Under the pieces are notes generated by a model. That model saw nothing but the letters and a program-made list of their open reading frames with translations. It had not been told where the DNA came from and did not search any database. A DNA stretch of 64,000 bases from JAJXWB01 sp037044955 (GTDB taxonomy: Bacteria; Pseudomonadota; Alphaproteobacteria; Rhizobiales; Beijerinckiaceae): assembly GCA_037044955.1 (NCBI GenBank), contig JBAOHX010000010.1, forward strand, positions 76,909-140,908, written 5' to 3'. Of this stretch, positions 18,979 through 28,450 are shown in pieces (the stretch's first letter is position 1; each line of letters starts with the position of its first letter). Both the position numbers and the translations under genes were made by a program.

Positions 18979-21393
18979 TCAGTAAAGCCCGCCCGTGCCC
19001 GAGCCGACGGAGCGGTCGACGTCCGGCGCGGTCGCCGCGCCGCGCGAGGTCGCGTCGCCGATGACCGAATAGGTGTCGGGCGGCGCTGTGCCGGGCTTGA
19101 AGGCTTCGAGGATCGAGCCCGCGCCCGCCGAGCGCATGCCCGAGCGCGGATCGACCGAGATCAGCTTGATGCCGGGCGGCACGCGGAACGGAACGTCGGC
19201 CTTGTCCTTCAGGGCGAGCGCCATGAAGTCGCGGAAGATCGGCGCCGCGTAGGTGGCCGCCTGCGCGGACTTGCCGGAGCCGAGCGAGCGCGGCCGGTCG
19301 TAGCCGATGTAGACGCCGACGGCGAGATCGGGCGAGAAGCCGACGAACCAGAGGTCTTTCGCCTCGTTGGTCGTGCCGGTCTTGCCGGCGAGATGCTTGC
19401 CGACCGCCTTGATGCTCTGGCCCGTGCCGCGCAGCACCACGCCTTCCATGATCGAGGTGATCTGGTAGGCGGTCAGCGGATCGAGCACCTGCTCGCGCTT
19501 GTCGATCAGCTTCGGCTCGGACTGGTTGTCCCATTTGGCGGCGTCGCAGCCGACGCACTGGCGCTCGTCGTGACGATAGATGGTGCGGCCCCAGCGGTCC
19601 TGGATGCGGTCGACGAGCGAAGGCTTGATGCGCTTGCCGCCGTTGTCGAGCATGGCGTAGCCGGCGACCATGCGCATCAGCGTCGTCTCGCCCGCGCCGA
19701 GCGACAGCGACAGATAGGGCGCCATGTCGTCGTAGATGCCGAAGCGCTTGGAATATTCGACGATGAGCGGCATGCCCACGTCTTTCGCCAGGCGCACGGT
19801 CATCATGTTCTTGGAATGCTCGATGCCGTAGCGCAGCGTATGCGGGCCGGTGCCGTGGCCCTCGAAGTTTTCCGGACGCCAGATTTCGCCGTTGCCCTGG
19901 TCGATCTCGATCGTCTCGTCGAGGATGATGGACGAGGGCGTGTACCCGTTGTCGAGCGCGGTGGCGTAGACGAAGGGCTTGAAGGCCGAGCCCGGCTGGC
20001 GCTGCGCCTGCGTCGCGCGGTTGAATTCCGACTGGTCGAAGGAGAAGCCGCCGACCATGGCGAAGACGCGGCCCGTGTATGGGTCCATCGCCATGAGCGC
20101 GCCGGAGATGTCGGGCACCTGGCGAAGGCGGAATGTTCCGGGGCTCTTCTCGAGCGGCTCGACATAGACGACGTCGCCGACGCTGAACGCCGTGCGCGGC
20201 GACCGTCCGGTCCAGGCCATGCCGTCGCGATTGATGACGCCCGTCTCGCGCTCGCGCGCGAGTTCGCCGGACTTTTCCTTGCGCGGCTGCAGGCCGATGC
20301 GCGCCTGCGCATCCGTGGCGTCGAGGATGACGGCGAGGCGCCACGGCTTCACGTCGCCGAGCGCGGGAATGGCGCCGAGCGGCACGCCCCAGTCGCCCGC
20401 GGTCTCGATGTGCTGCATCGCGCCGCGATAGCCCTGCGCCTCGTCGAAGCGCACGAGACCGTTGACCAGCGCCTTGCGCGCATAGACCTGCATCTGCGGG
20501 TCGAGCGTCGTGCGCACCGACAGGCCGCCCTCATAGAGCTTCTTGTCGCCGTAGCGATCGGACAATTCGCGGCGCACTTCCTCGGCGAAATAGCCGGCGA
20601 CGTAGGTGTTGGGCGAGAGCGCGCGCGGGTTGACGCCGAGCGGCTCGCCGCGCGCCTTGTCGCCGTCTTCCTTGGAGATGTAGCCGTCATCGACCATGCG
20701 GCGGATGACGTAGTTGCGGCGGTCGATCGCGCGGTCGCGGTTGCGGAACGGATTGAGGTCGCTCGGCGCCTTCGGCAGCGCGGCGAGATAGGCGACCTCG
20801 GCGATCGTCAGCTCATGCACCGACTTGTTGAAATAGTTCAGCGCGGAAGCGGCGACGCCGTAATTGCCGAGGCCGAGATAAATCTCGTTCAGGTAGAGCT
20901 CGAGGATCTTTTCCTTGGAATAGGCGGCCTCGATTCGGAACGAGATCAGCGCCTCGCGAATCTTGCGCTCCATCGAGCGCTCGTTGCCGACGAGGAAGTT
21001 CTTGGCGACCTGCTGCGTGATGGTCGAGGCGCCCTGCACGTGCTTGGAGCCCTGCATCAGGATCATCACGGCGCGCGCCACGCCCTCCGGGTCGACGCCG
21101 TTGTGCGTGTAGAAATTCTTGTCTTCGGCGGCGATGAAGGCCTGCTTGACGAGCGGCGGAATCGCGTAGCTCGGCAGGTACAGGCGGCGCTCGCGCGCAT
21201 ATTCGGCCAGGATCGACCCGTCGCCCGCATGCACGCGCGTCATCACCGGCGGCTCGTAGTTCTTGAGCTGCGCCGTGTCCGGCAGGTCCTTGGAATAGAT
21301 ATAGATGACGGTGGCCACCGCCACCGCGCCGATCACGAATAGGATCGCGCCGGTCGCAAATACAAAGCCGAAAAAGCGGCCGATCATCCGCAT
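18979..21393 (-). CDS. mrcA: penicillin-binding protein 1A (bifunctional)
   Basis: An 804-residue class A PBP that polymerises glycan strands and cross-links peptides. Order of parts: an N-terminal membrane anchor (about 9-32), a glycosyltransferase domain with catalytic Glu in AAEDKNFYTHNG and QGASTITQQVAKN, an OB-like insert typical of PBP1A (about 300-420), and a transpeptidase domain with SxxK (PGSAFKPF, about residue 470), SKN (IEHSKNMMTV) and KTG (LAGKTGTTNEA). The C-terminal tail is Gly/Ser rich. It is downstream of amiC on the same strand, with a 230-bp gap, in the amiC-mrcA-prfB order usual in Hyphomicrobiales. Confidence 0.95.
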   Translation of the reverse strand: MRMIGRFFGFVFATGAILFVIGAVAVATVIYIYSKDLPDTAQLKNYEPPVMTRVHAGDGSILAEYARERRLYLPSYAIPPLVKQAFIAAEDKNFYTHNGVDPEGVARAVMILMQGSKHVQGASTITQQVAKNFLVGNERSMERKIREALISFRIEAAYSKEKILELYLNEIYLGLGNYGVAASALNYFNKSVHELTIAEVAYLAALPKAPSDLNPFRNRDRAIDRRNYVIRRMVDDGYISKEDGDKARGEPLGVNPRALSPNTYVAGYFAEEVRRELSDRYGDKKLYEGGLSVRTTLDPQMQVYARKALVNGLVRFDEAQGYRGAMQHIETAGDWGVPLGAIPALGDVKPWRLAVILDATDAQARIGLQPRKEKSGELARERETGVINRDGMAWTGRSPRTAFSVGDVVYVEPLEKSPGTFRLRQVPDISGALMAMDPYTGRVFAMVGGFSFDQSEFNRATQAQRQPGSAFKPFVYATALDNGYTPSSIILDETIEIDQGNGEIWRPENFEGHGTGPHTLRYGIEHSKNMMTVRLAKDVGMPLIVEYSKRFGIYDDMAPYLSLSLGAGETTLMRMVAGYAMLDNGGKRIKPSLVDRIQDRWGRTIYRHDERQCVGCDAAKWDNQSEPKLIDKREQVLDPLTAYQITSIMEGVVLRGTGQSIKAVGKHLAGKTGTTNEAKDLWFVGFSPDLAVGVYIGYDRPRSLGSGKSAQAATYAAPIFRDFMALALKDKADVPFRVPPGIKLISVDPRSGMRSAGAGSILEAFKPGTAPPDTYSVIGDATSRGAATAPDVDRSVGSGTGGLY

Positions 21394-21622
21394 ATCGATC
21401 GTCTCTGCTCAAAGATCACTGATCAAACGTCCCGGTCTCGCGTCGACTTCACTGCCGCGCCCGCGATCCCGGCGGGCCGAACGCTGCGCTCCGGCGGCTA
21501 ACCCATATACGCAACACGCCGGCCAATCCACACGAAAACGCGAGCGCTTGATGCGCATTCTTTGTGGTGGATTCAGGGCGCATGAAAGCCATGCGCGGAA
21601 ATTGCGACGCTAAAACGCGCGG

Positions 21623-22941
21623 TTAGCGGGCCGCCAGCCCGGCGCTGCGCTCCGTCGGAGCGGCGGGCTGCTCGGCGCCTGCCGTGCGCCGGGAAAAATA
21701 GCGTTCGACCGCCTGCGCGACCCGGTCGGCGGCGGTCTGGCGCCATTGCTCGGAGCTCAGCTTGGCGAGGTCGCGGTCGTTGGACATGTAGCCGAGCTCG
21801 AGCAGCACGGAGGGAACGTCCGGCGCCTTGAGCACGACGAATCCGGCCGAGCGCACCGGATTCTTGTTCGAGGTCGCCCGCCGCCTTCCAGAAATCGATC
21901 AGGCTGGTCGCAAACTGGTGCCCGATGGCGCGGGTTTCGCGCCGGGTCAGGTCGAAGAGGATGTCGTGGACGTCGCCGATCTCTTCCGATTCCGCCATGC
22001 CGCCGGCCTTGTCGGCGGCGTTCTCGGTCGCGGCCACGCGCGCGGCCTCCGCGTCGGAGGCGCGGTCGGAGACCGTGTAGACGGTCGCGCCATGCACCGA
22101 GGTCTCGGACAGCATGTCGGCGTGGATCGAGACGAAAAGCGCCGCGCCGTTCTTGCGCGCGACTTTCACGCGGTCGGCCAGCGGGATGAACTCGTCGGAA
22201 TTGCGGGTGAGCATGGTGCGCGCCCGGCCGCCCGCCTCGAGCTTGGCCGCCAGCCGCCGCGCCACGTCGAGCACGATGTCCTTCTCGTAGACGGATTTCG
22301 CGCCCACCGCCCCCATGTCGACGCCGCCGTGGCCTGCGTCGATCACCACCAGCGGCGCGGCCTGCGCGGGCTGGACCGCCGGCTCGTCGCGCGCGGGCGC
22401 CTTCTGGAGCTGGGCGGCCCGGGCGGCGCGGGCGGCGGCGCGGAACGCATCCGCCCCGGCAGGGGCGAGCTCCACCACGAGGCGGGCCGCTCCGCCCGAT
22501 TCCGTCGGCTCGGCGACGGCCTTCACGATCCGGGCGGGCTCCGAGAGATCGAAGACGATTCGCGAGCGCCCGCGGGCGAATTGTCCGAAGCGGAAGGTCG
22601 AAACCAGCGGCTGCGCTTCGGTCTTGCCCTTGGCCGGCGCGGCGCGGCCGACGGCGGGATCGATCGAGGAAGGAGGTCTCCGGCAATTCCACGACGACGC
22701 GGTCGGGGTCGGCCAGCACGTAGGCGTCCACCGCCACAGGCCGGTTGAGGTCGAAGATGAATTTCGCCGAAGCCGGGGAGCGCTCGACCGTGGCGGCGGT
22801 CACGGCCACGCCCGAGGCTATGTCGCGGGCCGCCGAGCGCGCGCCCATGAGGCCGGTCGCCTGCGACGGCGCGGGGCCGGCGAGAACCGGCGCGAGCGCG
22901 GCGGCCGCGTAGGCAAATGTCCGGAGGCGCCCAAGGCCCAT
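21623..22941 (-). CDS. amiC: N-acetylmuramoyl-L-alanine amidase, frame broken twice
   Basis: A periplasmic zinc amidase that cleaves the stem peptide from MurNAc during cell separation. A signal peptide (LRTFAYAAAALAPVLAG...) is followed by an AMIN domain (FIFDLNRPVAVDAYVLADP) and an Amidase_3 catalytic domain (VVIDAGHGGVDMGA with zinc His, then FVSIHADM and the VLLELGYMSN end motif with a Glu). Frame breaks lie at 22659-22667 and 21864-21870; each is cured by removing one base, giving FLIDPAVGRAAPAKG and DLDKNPVRSAGFV. The gene is divergent from rne and upstream of mrcA. The symbol follows family usage (AmiC-like). Confidence 0.88.
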
Positions 22942-23586
22942 TCGATTCCTCGCAATCTGCGTGGCCGGCCGTTGCGTCCTTGTAAGGAATAGAAGCGCGA
23001 GGGTTAATGCCTGGTAACCGCGCCTCCCCCTTTGTGAGCCAAGTGTAGCACGGGAGCCACAGGTCCAGCATGAAACTTGCCAAGGGCCAACCTGATCGCA
23101 TATGTAGAAATGTCCGTTCCGCGCGTCGCGCCTCCCTCGGGAGCGCCGGGGACGGATGGGTTTCCCCACAGTCTGAAGCCTCGATCGAAACCAGAACCAT
23201 CGATCGTCCGCCGGACTCAAGGGCTTTCGTTGACCCCGGCGGGCTTCCGCCGAAGGTTTTGTCCCGTCAGGCCCCTCGCCGGGCCAAGAGACCTGAAGTG
23301 AGCGCTGGCAACTCACATCCGTCATCGACCGCAACGGCCTCGAAGGCCGTCGCGGGCGCGCGGAACGTGACGTCGACGGCGCGGACGCGACAGGTCGCCC
23401 TTTATTCCTCTTCCGGGACGGTCGCCGCCTCTCCAGGCGCGCGCCGGCCCGTTTCTTCAACCTCTCCTCATCCTCAAACATCGCGCGTGACAGCTCCGCA
23501 GCGGAGCCGCGCACTCCCGCCCCGGCCCAATTCGAGCCATGCGGGACGTGCGGCGCCGCCCGGCGGAACGCGCCAAAGAGTTTGCA
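22942..23586. other. 645-bp divergent gap between amiC and rne
   Basis: No gene-like frame is seen; the open frames here lack conserved composition. The stretch must carry promoters for both amiC (minus) and rne (plus). A possible rne promoter is TTGCCA (23077-23082), an 18-base spacer and TATGTA (23101-23106), in the most AT-rich patch, but the -10 match is poor. If used, it gives rne a leader of roughly 470 bases. Long rne leaders serve for autoregulation in enterobacteria; whether that holds here is inference. Confidence 0.4.
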
Positions 23587-26412
23587 ATGGCCAACAAAAT
23601 GCTGATCGACGCATCCCATCCGGAAGAAACCCGGGTGGTGGTGCTCAGAGGTAATCGCGTCGAAGAATTCGATTTCGAATCCGCCTCGAAGAAGCCGCTG
23701 CGCGGCAACATCTATCTGGCGAAGGTCACGCGGGTCGAACCGTCCCTGCAGGCCGCGTTCGTCGACTACGGCGGAAACAGGCACGGCTTTCTGGCCTTTT
23801 CCGAAATCCATCCCGACTACTACCAGATCCCGGTCGCCGACCGGCAGGCGCTGCTGGAAGAAGAAGCCGCCTCGCACGCCGAGGAGGAGGAGGAGCAGCG
23901 TCCCCGCCGCAGCCGCCGCCGTCGCGGCCGCGACCACGAGGCGCGCCGCCAGTCGAATTCCGACGAGGCGATTTCCGAAGCCGCGCCTCTGAGCGAAGAC
24001 GAGGCGGCGGCCGCCGAAGGCGAGGCCCCGGCCGAAGGCGAGATCCTCGCCGAGGGCGATCAACAGATCGAGGCGCAGCCGCTCGAAGCCGTCGCCGAGG
24101 CGCCGGCGGAAGCGGGCGAGCCCGTCGCAGCCGTGGAGACGACGGTCGAAGCCGTCGCGGTCGAGGCGATCGAACCGCCCGCGCGCGAAGAGCCGGCTCC
24201 GGCCGAAGCGCAGGCCGACGAGGCGCCGCATACGCTCGCCGTCGACGAGCAGGGCTACGCCACGATCTCCGAGACCGACGCCGACCTGAACGCCGAGGAA
24301 GCCGGCGAGACGCCCGACCACGAGGTCAAGGCGCGGCGCATCGACCAGCGCGACGAGGACGGCTCGGACGACGAGGACGAAGACGAGGAAGAGCACGTCG
24401 AGCAGATCGGCGGCGACGCGATGGAGGAAATGCCGCGACGTCAGCCGAGGTTGCGCCGGCAGTACAAAATTCAGGAGGTCATCAAGCGCCGGCAGGTGCT
24501 GCTCGTGCAGGTCGTCAAGGAAGAGCGCGGCAACAAGGGCGCGGCGCTCACCACCTACCTGTCGCTCGCCGGCCGCTATTCGGTGCTGATGCCGAACACG
24601 GCGCGCGGCGGCGGCATTTCGCGCAAGATCACCGACGCCGGCGACCGCAAGCGCCTCAAGACCATCGCGCAGGACCTCGAGGTGCCGGACGGCATGGGCG
24701 TCATCCTGCGCACGGCGGGCGCCTCGCGCACGCGGCAGGAGGTGCGTCGCGACTTCGAATATCTGATGCGCATGTGGGAGACGGTGCGCGAGACGACGCT
24801 GCGCTCGTCCGCGCCGACGCTGGTCTACGAGGAAGGCTCGCTCATCAAGCGCGCGATCCGCGATCTCTACAACAAGGAGGTCGACGAGGTCGTCGTCTCC
24901 GGCGAGACCGGCTATCGCGAAGCCAAGGACTTCATGCGGCTGCTGATGCCGAGCCACGCCAAGAACGTGCGCCTGTGGCGCGAGCCGCAGGGCGTGTTCG
25001 TGAAGTCGGGCGTGGAGACGCAGCTCGACGCGATGTTCTCGCCGCAGGTGACGCTGAAGTCGGGCGGCTATCTCGTCATCAACCAGACGGAAGCCCTGGT
25101 CGCCATCGACGTGAACTCGGGGCGCTCGACGCGCGAGCACAATATCGAGGACACGGCGCTGCGCACGAATCTGGAGGCGGCCGACGAGGTCGCGCGCCAG
25201 TTGCGCCTGCGCGATCTCGCGGGCCTCATCGTCGTCGACTTCATCGACATGGAAGAGCCGCGCAACAATCGCGCGGTCGAGCGTCGCCTGAAGGACGCGC
25301 TGAAGAACGACCGCGCCCGCATCCAGGTCGGCCGCATCTCGCATTTCGGCCTGCTGGAAATGTCGCGCCAGCGCATCCGCACCGGCGTGCTCGAAGGCTC
25401 GACCGTCCCCTGCCCGCATTGCGCGGGCGCGGGCACGGTGCGCTCGACCTCCTCCATCGCGCTGCATGTGCTGCGCGTTCTGGAAGAGGCGCTCATCAAG
25501 AGCGCCTCGCACAACATCATCGTGAAGACGCGCACCAATGTCGCGCTCTACATCCTCAACCAGAAGCGCTCTCACCTGCGCGAGATCGAGCGCCGCTTCG
25601 GCGTGGAGATCTACGTGATCGCCGACGACACGCTGACGGGTTCGACCTATCACGCGCTGGAGCGCGGCGAGCCGGCGACCGGCACGCCCGAGCCGACGCG
25701 GATCGATCCGGCGCTGCTCGCGGCCGAGGAAGAGGTCGACGAGGCGGACGAGGCGCTGGAGGACGACGACGCCGACGAGGCGGGCGAGGCCGAAGGCGAT
25801 GCGGACGGCGACGACGACGCCGAAGGCGAGACCGAGGGCCGTCGCGGACGCGAAGATCGTGGCGAGGATGGCGAGGACGGCCAGCGCCGCCGCCGCCGCC
25901 GGCGTCGGCGCCGTGGACGCGGCGGCGAGCGCGAGGGCTCGATCGCGGCCGACGCGCCGCAGCCGTCCGACGACGGCCTCGCGGTCGTGGCCGAGGCGAA
26001 CGGCGATTTCCTGACCGCCGAAATCCCCGGCGAACGGTCGGGGGCCGGTTTCTGGGCGCGCGAGAATTCGGATCGTCCCGAGCCGTTCCATGCGCCGGGC
26101 GCCGAACAACCGGCGGAGCCTGCGGACGCGGAAACCGCGCCGGAGCCTGTCGCCGAACAGCCGGCGCTCGCGCAGCCCGAACTGAGACTGGTCGAACCCG
26201 CGCCGGTCGAGGCGCCGCGCGAGGAGCCGCCGGCGCCCGCGCCGCAGCCGGTCGTGCAGCAGGAGCCCGAGCCGCAGGCGACGCCGCAGCCGCCGCGCGC
26301 GATCGAACAGCCGCGCGCCGACATCGGCCGCGTGATTACCGAGGCCGATCCGAACGCGCCCAAGAAGGGCGGCTGGTGGCAGCGCGCGAAGGCGTCGATC
26401 ACCGGAAACTGA
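23587..26412 (+). CDS. rne: ribonuclease E/G
   Basis: A 941-residue endoribonuclease, the core of the RNA degradosome. The N-terminal S1 domain (GNIYLAKVTRVEPSLQAAFV...HGFLAF) is interrupted at about residue 90 by roughly 190 acidic, low-complexity residues before it resumes (RRQYKIQEVIKRRQVLLVQV), a layout known from alphaproteobacterial RNase E. The DNase I-like catalytic region has IDVNSGRST and VVDFIDM with the metal-binding Asp residues, and the zinc-link Cys pair CPHCAGAG is present. The C-terminal 240 residues are acidic, Arg-rich (R10-like run near 790) and Pro-rich, as expected for a partner- and RNA-binding scaffold. Weak ribosome-binding site before ATG 23587. Confidence 0.93.
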   Translation: MANKMLIDASHPEETRVVVLRGNRVEEFDFESASKKPLRGNIYLAKVTRVEPSLQAAFVDYGGNRHGFLAFSEIHPDYYQIPVADRQALLEEEAASHAEEEEEQRPRRSRRRRGRDHEARRQSNSDEAISEAAPLSEDEAAAAEGEAPAEGEILAEGDQQIEAQPLEAVAEAPAEAGEPVAAVETTVEAVAVEAIEPPAREEPAPAEAQADEAPHTLAVDEQGYATISETDADLNAEEAGETPDHEVKARRIDQRDEDGSDDEDEDEEEHVEQIGGDAMEEMPRRQPRLRRQYKIQEVIKRRQVLLVQVVKEERGNKGAALTTYLSLAGRYSVLMPNTARGGGISRKITDAGDRKRLKTIAQDLEVPDGMGVILRTAGASRTRQEVRRDFEYLMRMWETVRETTLRSSAPTLVYEEGSLIKRAIRDLYNKEVDEVVVSGETGYREAKDFMRLLMPSHAKNVRLWREPQGVFVKSGVETQLDAMFSPQVTLKSGGYLVINQTEALVAIDVNSGRSTREHNIEDTALRTNLEAADEVARQLRLRDLAGLIVVDFIDMEEPRNNRAVERRLKDALKNDRARIQVGRISHFGLLEMSRQRIRTGVLEGSTVPCPHCAGAGTVRSTSSIALHVLRVLEEALIKSASHNIIVKTRTNVALYILNQKRSHLREIERRFGVEIYVIADDTLTGSTYHALERGEPATGTPEPTRIDPALLAAEEEVDEADEALEDDDADEAGEAEGDADGDDDAEGETEGRRGREDRGEDGEDGQRRRRRRRRRRGRGGEREGSIAADAPQPSDDGLAVVAEANGDFLTAEIPGERSGAGFWARENSDRPEPFHAPGAEQPAEPADAETAPEPVAEQPALAQPELRLVEPAPVEAPREEPPAPAPQPVVQQEPEPQATPQPPRAIEQPRADIGRVITEADPNAPKKGGWWQRAKASITGN

Positions 26413-26432
26413 TTTCCGGGATCACAAACGAA

Positions 26433-26466
26433 AACGCCGGGCTTTCGCCCGGCGTTCTTGTTTTTC
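26433..26466. terminator. bidirectional intrinsic terminator after rne
   Basis: A 10-bp perfect stem AACGCCGGGC / GCCCGGCGTT (26433-26442 and 26447-26456) with a TTTC loop is followed by a T-rich tail on the plus strand (TTCTTGTTTTT) and by TTTTCGTTTG on the minus strand. It sits 20 bp after rne and before the end of the convergent Old Yellow Enzyme gene. Confidence 0.88.
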
Positions 26467-26481
26467 GGGTCGCCCGCCGTA

Positions 26482-27549
26482 TCAGGCGGGGACGGCTTCC
26501 AGCGTCGGATAATCCGTGTAGCCGCCCGGCCCTTCCGAATAGAAAGTCTGCATCACCCAGGGATTGAGCGGCGCGTTCTGCTTCAGCCGCTCCACGAGGT
26601 CGGGATTGGCGATGAAGTCCTTGCCGAAGGACACGGCGTCGGCCTCGTTGTCGGCGAGAACCTGAGCGGCGGTTTCGCCGGTCAGGCCCTCGTTGGCGAT
26701 CCAGGCGCCGCCGAAAATCTTGCGCAATTGCGGCCCGAGGCGCGGCTCCTTGAGAGACTCGCGCGCGAAGATGAACGCGATCCTGCGCCGGCCGAGTTCG
26801 CTCGCGACATAGCCGAAGGTCTTGGCCGGATCGCTGTCGCCCATGGTGTGGGCGTCGCAGCGTGGCGCGAGATGCATGCCGACGCGGCTTGCGCCCCAGA
26901 CGTCGATGCAGGCGTCGGCGATCTCCAGCATCAGCCGCGCGCGGTTTTCGATCGGACCGCCGTAGCGGTCGGTGCGCTTGTTGGAGCCGTCCTGCAGGAA
27001 CTGGTCGATCAGGTAGCCGTTGGCGCCGTGAATCTCGACGCCGTCGAAGCCGGCCTTCTTGGCGTTTTCGGCGCCGCGCCGGAACGCCGCGACCACGCCG
27101 GGCACTTCCTCGGTTTCGAGCGCGCGCGGGACCGAGTGGAGGCGCTTGGGCCGCAGCAGGCTGACATGGCCTTCCGGCGCGATCGCGCTCGGCGCCACCG
27201 TCGGCTGGCCATCGTGATAGACGGGATCGGAGATGCGGCCGACGTGCCAGAGCTGCATCATGATGCGCCCGCCCGCCGCATGCACGCCGTCGACGATCTG
27301 CTTCCAGCCCTGCGTCTGCTCGTCCGACCAGCAGCCCGGCGTCGAGGGATAGCCGACGCCCTGCGGATCGACGGACGAGGCCTCGGTGAGGATGAGGCCG
27401 GCGGAGGCGCGCTGCACGTAATAGTCGCGCATCAGCGCGTTGGGAACGCGGCCGGGCATGGTCGCGCGATTGCGCGTCAGCGGCGCCATGACGATGCGAT
27501 TGGGCAGACGGATCGCGCCGAGCGTGATCGGATCGAACATCGAGGTCAT
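26482..27549 (-). CDS. NADH:flavin oxidoreductase, Old Yellow Enzyme family
   Basis: A 355-residue FMN enzyme reducing activated alkenes and related electrophiles, in the group of NemA. The FMN/substrate motif HGANGYLIDQFL carries the conserved His and Asn, RTDRYGG and SFGKDFIANPDL are in place, and the N-terminus MFDPITLGAIRLPNRIVMAPLTR matches the family. Start at ATG 27549 has a GGAAAG element upstream; the ATG at 27540 is an alternative. It diverges from the LssY-like gene with 45 bp between the starts, so the promoters overlap. Substrate unknown. Confidence 0.9.
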   Translation of the reverse strand: MTSMFDPITLGAIRLPNRIVMAPLTRNRATMPGRVPNALMRDYYVQRASAGLILTEASSVDPQGVGYPSTPGCWSDEQTQGWKQIVDGVHAAGGRIMMQLWHVGRISDPVYHDGQPTVAPSAIAPEGHVSLLRPKRLHSVPRALETEEVPGVVAAFRRGAENAKKAGFDGVEIHGANGYLIDQFLQDGSNKRTDRYGGPIENRARLMLEIADACIDVWGASRVGMHLAPRCDAHTMGDSDPAKTFGYVASELGRRRIAFIFARESLKEPRLGPQLRKIFGGAWIANEGLTGETAAQVLADNEADAVSFGKDFIANPDLVERLKQNAPLNPWVMQTFYSEGPGGYTDYPTLEAVPA

Positions 27550-27594
27550 GAAGGCTTTCCAGATTTGGGGAGATTGCGGCAGGATAGCCGCGAG

Positions 27595-28450
27595 ATGGAC
27601 GCACAGATAGAGCGTCAGAGCATAAGCTCCACGCCCGGGACGCATCGACGCTCCCGCACGCGGCGCCTCGCGTGGGCGATGGCGGTCGGCCTCGTGCTTT
27701 GGGCGGCGCTCGCCTATCTCGCCCTGCCGCTGTTCTGGCGGCATGAAGATCGCAACGGCCTCGCCGGGCGCCCGATGGTCGACGCGGACGTCGAACGACA
27801 TTTCCGGCGATCCGATAAATTTCGGGCTCGTCGGCTCGGAGCGCGACGTCGTCTGCGCGTTCAACGCGGCCGGCTGGTCGGCGGCCAACCCGGTAACGCT
27901 CGAGACGTCGCTGCGCATCATCGGCAGCGTCGCGCTGCGCCGGCCCTATGCGGCGGCGCCGGTCAGTCCCCTCTTCTACGACGGGCGGCGCGAGGACCTC
28001 GCCTTCGAGAAGAGCGAGGGCGGCAGCGCCGACCGGCGCCATCACGTCCGCTTCTGGCGCGTATCCGACAAAGGGTCGGATCAACGGCCCGTGTGGCTGG
28101 GGTCCGCCTCCTTCGATCGCGGCGTCGGCCTCAGCCGCTACACGTTGCAGGTGACCCATCACATCGCGCCGGACCTCGACGCGGAGCGCGATTTCGTCGC
28201 CGCGCAACTCGCCGGCGCGGGGATGGTGGAAAGCCAGTACGAGATCGCCGGCGTCGGGCCGACGCTCAATGGCCGCAATGGCGGCGGCGACCGCTATTTC
28301 ACCGATGGCGAGGCCTTGATCGCCGTGCTCGCGCCGGAATGCGTCGAGCGTGCGGACAAGACGCCGTCGCTCGCGCGCGTCCCCTGGCAGGCGAAGTTCA
28401 AGACCGCCATCTGGTCGGCGCTGCGACGGGTTCTCGACGCGCTATCCTAG
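27595..28450 (+). CDS. LssY C-terminal domain membrane protein, one frame break
   Basis: A protein of about 284 residues when one break is bridged. An N-terminal basic segment and one membrane helix (about residues 25-48, AMAVGLVLWAALAYLALPLF) precede an LssY_C domain (GDPINFGLVGSERDVVCAF, then RFWRVSDKG and LQVTHHIAPDLDAERDF). LssY_C is often fused to PAP2 phosphatases or found alone; its role is not known. The frame breaks at 27776-27781, where dropping one base gives ...GRPMVTRTSNDISGDPINF. Its stop overlaps the convergent aminotransferase by 4 bp. Confidence 0.7.

Noticed and set aside
23070..23654. A 194-codon frame in the amiC-rne gap
   Set aside because: Composition is Ser/Arg/Pro-rich without any conserved pattern, there is no ribosome-binding site, and it runs into rne in another frame.
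21757..26109. A 1450-codon open frame antisense to rne and amiC
   Set aside because: It is antisense to the conserved rne gene across most of its length and reads as Arg/Ala-rich low-complexity sequence, the usual shadow of GC-rich coding DNA. Only its last part, in amiC, is real and is covered there.
26859..27212. Short Arg-rich frames on both strands within the Old Yellow Enzyme gene
   Set aside because: They overlap the conserved FMN-binding region and show only composition bias.
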